Positions 59,446 to 64,000 of a DNA stretch of 64,000 nucleotides are shown here, piece after piece. This DNA is from Nitrosopumilus sp965262695 (GTDB taxonomy: Archaea; Thermoproteota; Nitrososphaeria; Nitrososphaerales; Nitrosopumilaceae). Position 1 is the stretch's first letter; each line of letters begins with the position of its first letter. Where the stretch lies: contig NZ_OZ253550.1 of assembly GCF_965262695.1 (NCBI RefSeq), forward strand, positions 124,001-188,000, read 5' to 3'. The position numbers were made by a program, and so were the translations under genes. The notes under the pieces were generated by a model. That model was not told the DNA's origin and ran no database searches. It saw only the letters and a list, made by a program, of their open reading frames with translations.

Positions 59446-60471
59446 ATGACATCTATGGATGAATTAGACAAAGAACTTCTTAATGAAATTCAGTGGACAT
59501 TCCCACTTGTTACTAGACCCTTTGATGCAATTGCAAAGAAATTTGATACTACACCTGAAATTGTAAAAGAACGTCTTAACCAACTCAAAGAAATCGGTGT
59601 TTTAAGACAACTTAGTGCAATTTTTGATACTAGGAAACTTGGCTATACCAGTTCATTGGTTGCAATGGAAATTGAAGACGATAAATTAGAATATGTTGCA
59701 AGTCAAATTAATCGCCACCCTGGTGTTAGCCATAACTATGAACGTGATCACCAATTCAATCTTTGGTTTACTTTAGCAGTTCCACCTGGTTCTGATTTAA
59801 AAATAGAACTTGAAAAATTCAATGTGCTAAAAGGAATTAAAAAAGTACGAATGCTTCCTACCTTACAACTATTCAAAATTGGTGTAAAACTTGACATGGT
59901 TGATGAAAAAAAACATGATGTTGCACCTACTGAAGAAAAGAAAGAAATCAAAAATGTAAAATTTGAACCTACTGAAGAAGACAAAAACTTCATCCGTGAA
60001 TTACAAAAAGACATGGACATCATTGATGAACCATTTCTCAAAGCAGCAAACAATCTTGGAATAACTGAAAGTGAATTATTTGAAAAGATGAAACACTATG
60101 AAGAAATTGGAGTGATGAGACGATTTGCTGCCATCTTAAGACATAGACAAGTTGGATTTACTGCAAATGGGATGATTGTGTGGAAAGTTCCTGAAGATAA
60201 AATATCTGATGTTGGGGCACAACTTGGTGCTTTCCCTCAAGTGAGTCATTGCTATGAACGTCCCACATATCCTGATTGGCCTTACAATGTTTTCTCAATG
60301 ATTCATTGTAAAACACATGATGAGGCAAATGAAATGGCAAAAACAATTCAGGATCAAATCCGTGTTGATGACTACCAAATTCTCTTTAGTTCACGCGAAT
60401 TCAAAAAAACACGTGTAGAGTACTTTGTAGAGAACTCATTCTCTTTAGAAGAAACAGTCCCTGCTTCCTAA
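59446..60471 (+). CDS. ahbAB: Fused sirohaem decarboxylase AhbA-AhbB
   Basis: Two AsnC/Lrp-like halves in one 341-residue protein. Half 1 (about 1-155): HTH L-L-N-E-I-Q-W-T-F-P-L-V, then V-L-R-Q-L-S-A-I-F-D-T-R-K-L-G-Y and N-Y-E-R-D-H-Q-F-N-L-W-F-T. Half 2 (about 175-330): R-R-F-A-A-I-L-R-H-R-Q-V-G-F and C-Y-E-R-P-T-Y-P-D-W-P-Y-N-V-F-S-M-I-H. The Y-x-R...N-(L/V)-(W/F) pairs are the signature of AhbA and AhbB, which decarboxylate sirohaem to didecarboxysirohaem. Divergent from the sirC-like gene. The Lrp resemblance should not be read as a transcription factor. Confidence 0.88.
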   Translation: MTSMDELDKELLNEIQWTFPLVTRPFDAIAKKFDTTPEIVKERLNQLKEIGVLRQLSAIFDTRKLGYTSSLVAMEIEDDKLEYVASQINRHPGVSHNYERDHQFNLWFTLAVPPGSDLKIELEKFNVLKGIKKVRMLPTLQLFKIGVKLDMVDEKKHDVAPTEEKKEIKNVKFEPTEEDKNFIRELQKDMDIIDEPFLKAANNLGITESELFEKMKHYEEIGVMRRFAAILRHRQVGFTANGMIVWKVPEDKISDVGAQLGAFPQVSHCYERPTYPDWPYNVFSMIHCKTHDEANEMAKTIQDQIRVDDYQILFSSREFKKTRVEYFVENSFSLEETVPAS

Positions 60472-60806
60472 ATCTCATTTTCATCATGTCCTACGACATG
60501 AATTGTACAAAAATACTGGTCATTCATGTTGCAATAAAATGATGAATTTTCTCCACACTCTTTGCATGGTGGTCTTTCATCATGCTCTGATAATTTCATA
60601 TGGTAAATCTTACTTCTACTTGTAATTGCAGAATCCTTGTAGATTCTAGTTAGATTGGTATAGTATTCTAATTCTCCTTGGTTTAGGGGAACATCATTTT
60701 TTATTTTTTTAATAATTGATTCCCATTTCTTGTATTCGCCTATCTTGGCAAGCTTCATTCTTTCTATGACTTCTAGAGTTTTTTGAGAATCTATTGGAAA
60801 ATCCAT
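60468..60806 (-). CDS. Conserved hypothetical protein with zinc-binding tail (112 aa)
   Basis: Helical N-terminus (L-E-V-I-E-R-M-K-L-A-K-I, N-Q-G-E-L-E-Y-Y-T-N-L-T-R-I-Y) and a C-terminal Cys/His motif P-P-C-K-E-C-G...Y-C...F-C-T-I-H-V-V-G-H, a B-box-like or other zinc ribbon arrangement. It probably binds metal. The start ATG 60806 is preferred over one six bases earlier. Overlaps ahbAB by four bases tail to tail. Confidence 0.7.
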   Translation of the reverse strand: MDFPIDSQKTLEVIERMKLAKIGEYKKWESIIKKIKNDVPLNQGELEYYTNLTRIYKDSAITSRSKIYHMKLSEHDERPPCKECGENSSFYCNMNDQYFCTIHVVGHDENEI

Positions 60807-60813
60807 TTGCAAA

Positions 60814-61812
60814 TTAGCTTGCTTGTGGCGTTGCTTTTAATTCGTACTCTGGCCATGTATTGTACAAATCATCAATTTCTTTCATATCTGAAGAACTCAA
60901 ATATTTTCCATCAGAAATGGCTGCAAACATTTCAATTTCTTCTTCGCTTACAACCGTAGGTAATACTGATGCAATCTTATTTTTTGATAAGATGAATTTA
61001 ATTGCAAATTCAGTAATGTTTAACCCATTACGTTCTGCAATTGGTCTGAATTGCTCTACTTTTTCTAATGCAGATTTTCTCCATTCTATTTTTCTGTCTT
61101 TTCTGTGATCATTTGCTGGAATTACAGTATCTGCTTTTACTTTTCCAGTTAGAATCCCTGATGCATCTGGAACTCTAACAAGAATTCCGACATCTTCTTT
61201 TTCTGCTTTTTGAATTAACTCATTTCCTGGAGTTTGTTCTAAGATATTGTAAACTGTTTGAATTGATGATATGCTCTTTCTATCCATTGCCTCTAACCCT
61301 TCTTGCGTCCATCCAATTGCTGGACCAAGTGCAACTTGAGCTGCTCTAATCTTCCCCTCACTCATCAATTCATCAATAGTGTTAAAGGTCTCATCATTTC
61401 TGACATGTTGTAATTTTGGATTGTGCAATCCTAATGAATCAAGATAATCTGTTTGTAATCTTTCTAAGCATGCATCAACTGCTTTTCTTGTATATTCTGG
61501 GCTGTAATTTTGTGGTAGTTCTGCATGTCCAATTTGCTCCACATCTGAAAAATCATAACCATATTTTGTTGAAATAACAACTTCATCTCTCATTCCTTTG
61601 AAGACTTCACCAATTAGTTTCTCACTTTTCCCTTTACCGTACATATCTGCGGTTTCAAAATAATTAATTCCTAAATCATATGCTTTTTTCAGCATCCTTT
61701 TTGCTTCATCTTCTTCGACTTTTTTCCCCCACCAGTCTAAGGCAATACTCCATGCACCAAAGCCTATCTCAGAAACTTCGATTCCACTTTTGCCTAGTTT
61801 TTTGTATTTCAT
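60814..61812 (-). CDS. Aldo/keto reductase (332 aa)
   Basis: NADPH-dependent TIM-barrel oxidoreductase. Catalytic tetrad visible: D and Y in Y-F-E-T-A-D-M-Y-G-K-G-K-S-E, K in V-I-S-T-K-Y-G-Y and H in S-L-G-L-H-N-P-K. I-E-V-S-E-I-G-F-G-A-W and the F-A-I-K-F-I-L-S-K end fit the Tas/YajO-type subfamily. Substrate unknown. Eight bases after the zinc-tail gene, so likely in its transcript. Confidence 0.92.
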   Translation of the reverse strand: MKYKKLGKSGIEVSEIGFGAWSIALDWWGKKVEEDEAKRMLKKAYDLGINYFETADMYGKGKSEKLIGEVFKGMRDEVVISTKYGYDFSDVEQIGHAELPQNYSPEYTRKAVDACLERLQTDYLDSLGLHNPKLQHVRNDETFNTIDELMSEGKIRAAQVALGPAIGWTQEGLEAMDRKSISSIQTVYNILEQTPGNELIQKAEKEDVGILVRVPDASGILTGKVKADTVIPANDHRKDRKIEWRKSALEKVEQFRPIAERNGLNITEFAIKFILSKNKIASVLPTVVSEEEIEMFAAISDGKYLSSSDMKEIDDLYNTWPEYELKATPQAS

Positions 61813-61887
61813 CTTTTACACCTTGATTTTAAGATATATTTGAAATTTCTTCATTTATGTTTATCCGAGATTTGCACCTTTGAAATT

Positions 61888-62565
61888 CTATCCTAAACTG
61901 GAAATTAATGGTACGATGTCCTTTTTGACACACACAATCATGGGAATGTCATTTTTTACGTATGATGAAACTTGAGTTTCTCTCAAATCCATTATCAGGT
62001 CTTGAAAATCTCTAACATTATCTACTTCAAATGCTAACATAAAGTCTTCATCATGAATTCCAAAAGAGTATGTGGTGTTTAGGATTACTTGTGGATATTT
62101 TTTACTAACTTCGATGTGTTCATCCATTATTTCCTGCCTTTTTTCTTGAGGTAAGAGATACCATTCTCGAGTTTTTGTAAATGGATAAACTATGACATGT
62201 TTCTTTGGATCCATTCCTGTAACGAATCCATGTTCTTTTCCTTGTCCTTTTACATAGATTGATGGTCTCGAACATGAAAGATACGTTCTAGATGGAATGA
62301 TGTATTTTCCAAAAACAGTTTTGTATAATTTTTCTATGGCTTTTTGGATTTCTTCTAATGAATCTCCAACAAACCACAATAGAAAGTCTGCATCATCTCT
62401 TAATCCTAAATTAGAATATGCCCTATATCTTATTCCTGAATTTTTTAAAATATTTTCTACTTCTTTTGCAGATTCTTCTTTTGCTAAATCTGCCATCCAT
62501 CTCCATTTAGGATCAACTTTGAAAAATGAGAAATTGAAATAATATTGTTCATTGTATTCTGACAT
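61888..62565 (-). CDS. Chlorite-dismutase-family protein, likely coproheme decarboxylase (HemQ/ChdC-type)
   Basis: 225 residues. P-F-T-K-T-R-E-W-Y-L-L-P and E-K-R-Q-E-I-M-D-E-H are the family core. Key positions: Y127 and K131 (Y-P-F-T-K), the pair used by HemQ for coproheme decarboxylation, W135, and H150 as probable axial haem ligand; the W-to-H distance of 15 equals that of known family members. True chlorite dismutases lack the HemQ tyrosine. Together with the AhbAB fusion upstream this suggests haem is made here from coproheme without AhbD. Possible alternative: a haem peroxidase. Confidence 0.82.
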   Translation of the reverse strand: MSEYNEQYYFNFSFFKVDPKWRWMADLAKEESAKEVENILKNSGIRYRAYSNLGLRDDADFLLWFVGDSLEEIQKAIEKLYKTVFGKYIIPSRTYLSCSRPSIYVKGQGKEHGFVTGMDPKKHVIVYPFTKTREWYLLPQEKRQEIMDEHIEVSKKYPQVILNTTYSFGIHDEDFMLAFEVDNVRDFQDLIMDLRETQVSSYVKNDIPMIVCVKKDIVPLISSLG

Positions 62566-62636
62566 GTTCTGTACAATTTGAAAACCCTATTTAAACAAAA
62601 ACTAGATTTTCTATTGTGAAATTTCTAAAAATTTGA

Positions 62637-63407
62637 TTATGCAGTTTGCTCTAAAACCCAATCATATCCTTCTGATTCGAGTTTGTCTGCAAGGGATGCA
62701 TCTCCTGTTTTGAGAACTTGACCTCTTGCAAATACATGAACATAGTCTAATTTGTCTAAGAATTTTAGAATTCTTGCATAGTGAGTGATGACAATTACCG
62801 TTGCATCTTTGCCTGAAACTTGACTGATTGCTTTTGCAACTGCTTGAACTGCATCAATATCTAAACCAGAATCTGGTTCATCTAAAATTGAAATTTTTGG
62901 TTTTAGTACTGCCATCTGTAAAACTTCTGCTCTCTTTTTTTCTCCTCCAGAGAAACCTTCGTTAAGATATCTTGAAAGAAATTCTTCTTTTAATCCGACT
63001 TTTTCCAAATTTTCTTTGAGATATTTTTGGAATTCTCTTACTGTGATGAATACCTCTCTGTCGTCACCTTCAAGTGCTTTACTTAGAGAATTGTAAGCTG
63101 TTCTAAGAAAGTGAGAAAATCCTACACCTGAAACTTCTGTTGGATATTGAAATCCTAAGAACAATCCTTTCTTTGCTCTTTCATCTGCAGTTAATTCTAA
63201 AATGCTTTCACCATCTAACAAAATATCTCCTTGTGTTACTTCGTATTTTGGATGTGCAAGTAATGTGTAAGCTAGTGTACTTTTTCCTGAACCGTTAGGT
63301 CCCATAATGGCATGAACTTCTCCAGGTCCTGTTTTCAAATTAACACCTTTGAGAATCTCTTTTCCTTCTCTTTTTACATGAAGGTCTTTGATTTCAAGAA
63401 CTGCCAT
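62637..63407 (-). CDS. sufC: Fe-S assembly ATPase SufC
   Basis: ABC-type ATPase of SufBCD, 256 residues. Walker A G-P-N-G-S-G-K-S-T, Q-loop L-F-L-G-F-Q-Y-P, signature F-S-G-G-E-K-K-R, Walker B I-S-I-L-D-E-P-D-S-G-L-D and H-switch V-I-T-H-Y-A-R-I-L. It lacks membrane segments, as expected. It is unlinked from sufBDSU, 13 kb away, and stands alone with a TATATATAAT-like box at about 63430-63440. Confidence 0.96.
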   Translation of the reverse strand: MAVLEIKDLHVKREGKEILKGVNLKTGPGEVHAIMGPNGSGKSTLAYTLLAHPKYEVTQGDILLDGESILELTADERAKKGLFLGFQYPTEVSGVGFSHFLRTAYNSLSKALEGDDREVFITVREFQKYLKENLEKVGLKEEFLSRYLNEGFSGGEKKRAEVLQMAVLKPKISILDEPDSGLDIDAVQAVAKAISQVSGKDATVIVITHYARILKFLDKLDYVHVFARGQVLKTGDASLADKLESEGYDWVLEQTA

Positions 63408-63491
63408 GTTGCGAAATGTTTTGTTTCTATATATAATACCGACGAAATTTAGCTAATCCTAACGTGTATTTTTGATAATAAAATGAAAAGA

Positions 63492-63501
63492 GGGGGGGGG
63501 G
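63492..63501. other. Run of ten G directly after tfb
   Basis: Ten consecutive G on the plus strand (C on the tfb strand), two bases beyond the tfb stop codon. No other homopolymer of G or C of this length is seen in the window. It could be a real length-variable tract or a sequencing artefact. Confidence 0.6.
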
Positions 63502-63503
63502 TG

Positions 63504-64000
63504 TTAGTATTTGGCCAGAGATGGTCTCAAAGTAATTTTGAGTTTGTAATTTGTTAGAATCTCTTTACATCTATTTCTGATAGTAACTTCCGTTACTCCT
63601 GCAATACTTGAAACGTCTCTTTGGAGTACGTTTTGACCTAGCAGGACTGATGACACATACAGATATGCTGCAGCAATTCCATTTGGAGCTTTTCCATCTG
63701 CAATACTGCTATCCTTGGTTTTCTCTGCTATTTCTAAGGCTAGTCTCTCGACTCTGACCTCAGTTTGTGTCATGTTTGCTATCTTTGAGATGTATTTGTC
63801 CATGGTTACTACTGGGGCAGTTAATTGTCCCATTTCCATTACCATGGTTCTATAGTATCTTGCTGCAAGTTTTGTTTTTGATTTAACGTCTTTTGGTGGA
63901 CATATTCCACGAATAATTTCTTCTAGTGATCTTACTACATCACATTGTTTGCATGCCATGTAAATTGTAGCTGCTGTAATGCTTACTACTGATTTTCCCT
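63504..64000 (-). CDS. tfb: Transcription initiation factor TFB, C-terminal part (runs off window)
   Basis: The frame stays open to the right edge, so the ATG at 63959 is internal. Seen: S-I-T-A-A-T-I-Y-M-A-C-K-Q-C, a cyclin-fold first-repeat end (compare S-A-A-x-I-Y-M-A-C of TFIIB), then the second cyclin repeat with L-A-L-E-I-A-E-K-T-K, I-A-A-A-Y-L-Y-V-S-S-V-L-L-G and I-A-G-V-T-E-V-T-I-R-N-R-C-K-E-I. TFB binds TBP-DNA and recruits RNA polymerase. Thaumarchaea often carry several TFBs. The N-terminal zinc ribbon lies outside the window. Confidence 0.94.
   Translation of the reverse strand, partial: GKSVVSITAATIYMACKQCDVVRSLEEIIRGICPPKDVKSKTKLAARYYRTMVMEMGQLTAPVVTMDKYISKIANMTQTEVRVERLALEIAEKTKDSSIADGKAPNGIAAAYLYVSSVLLGQNVLQRDVSSIAGVTEVTIRNRCKEILTNYKLKITLRPSLAKY

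Noticed and set aside
59446..60471. Lrp/AsnC transcription regulator
   Set aside because: Both halves carry the sirohaem-decarboxylase N-Y-E-R / C-Y-E-R motifs and the gene lies with haem genes.
61888..62565. True chlorite dismutase
   Set aside because: The HemQ-type Y127/K131 pair is kept and the context is haem synthesis; perchlorate metabolism is not expected here.

Overview
The window is AT-rich archaeal DNA that looks like a marine ammonia-oxidising thaumarchaeon of the Nitrosopumilus type. Evidence from the sequence: a C-terminal TFB fragment at the right edge, a tRNA-Leu with a short intron at the canonical archaeal position, many GTG/TTG starts, TATA boxes so close to starts that mRNAs would be leaderless, a siroheme-dependent (Ahb) haem route, and secreted proteins ending in the W-I-K-N-N-A-x-W-W repeat I associate with thaumarchaea. 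No amo, ure or rRNA genes are present, so genus placement is inference. No insertion sequence, integrase or CRISPR array was seen.

Layout. (1) 1-6527: a giant serine/threonine-rich surface protein built of nested tandem repeats (114, 273, 60, 33 and 36 bp), entering from the left edge and interrupted by several small indels. (2) 6.6-14.6 kb: small membrane or secreted proteins, a histidine kinase with two CHASE3-like sensor halves, a DMT-type transporter, a winged-helix regulator and a lone CheY-like receiver; three to four promoters here share a TTCCCA-N4-TGGGAA type inverted repeat. (3) 14.6-27.9 kb: exported proteins with the WIKNNA repeat, tRNA-Glu(CTC), a 47-residue metallothionein-like gene, a COG4880-type beta-propeller protein divergent from a membrane-anchored HTH regulator, an ABC-2 exporter pair and an NHL/HYR/RTX-like secreted protein. 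(4) 28.0-36.0 kb: phosphate uptake: pstS, a triple-repeat exported protein, an AbrB-PhoU fusion, and pstC-pstA-pstB-phoU, with a shared CTATATAG-centred upstream element. (5) 36.0-39.8 kb: sbtA-sbtB bicarbonate uptake, then an arsenic cluster (HxlR-type regulator, arsM, arsC, an aquaporin).

(6) 39.8-49.9 kb: small zinc-binding proteins, the tetrapyrrole operon hemL-hemC-cobA-hemD, then sufB-sufD-sufS-sufU. (7) 49.9-57.4 kb: pgk, a PAP2 phosphatase, a coiled-coil protein with an H1-like Lys/Ala/Pro tail, an OB-fold protein, tRNA-Leu(CAA), a tiny C2H2 zinc finger, a DedA-like protein and an HD hydrolase. (8) 56.4-63.4 kb: hemB, hemA, a SirC-like dehydrogenase, a divergent AhbA-AhbB fusion, an aldo/keto reductase, a HemQ-type coproheme decarboxylase candidate and a detached sufC. 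(9) 63.5-64.0 kb: the tfb 3' end, next to a run of ten G.

Together regions 6 and 8 supply most steps from glutamyl-tRNA to haem through sirohaem. AhbAB plus a HemQ-like last enzyme would be a hybrid of the Ahb and coproporphyrin routes, and this is the most interesting metabolic inference. The other notable signals are the candidate Pho-regulon element, the arsenic operator palindrome, the shared inverted repeat of region 2, and six or more very small metal-binding proteins that are easily missed.
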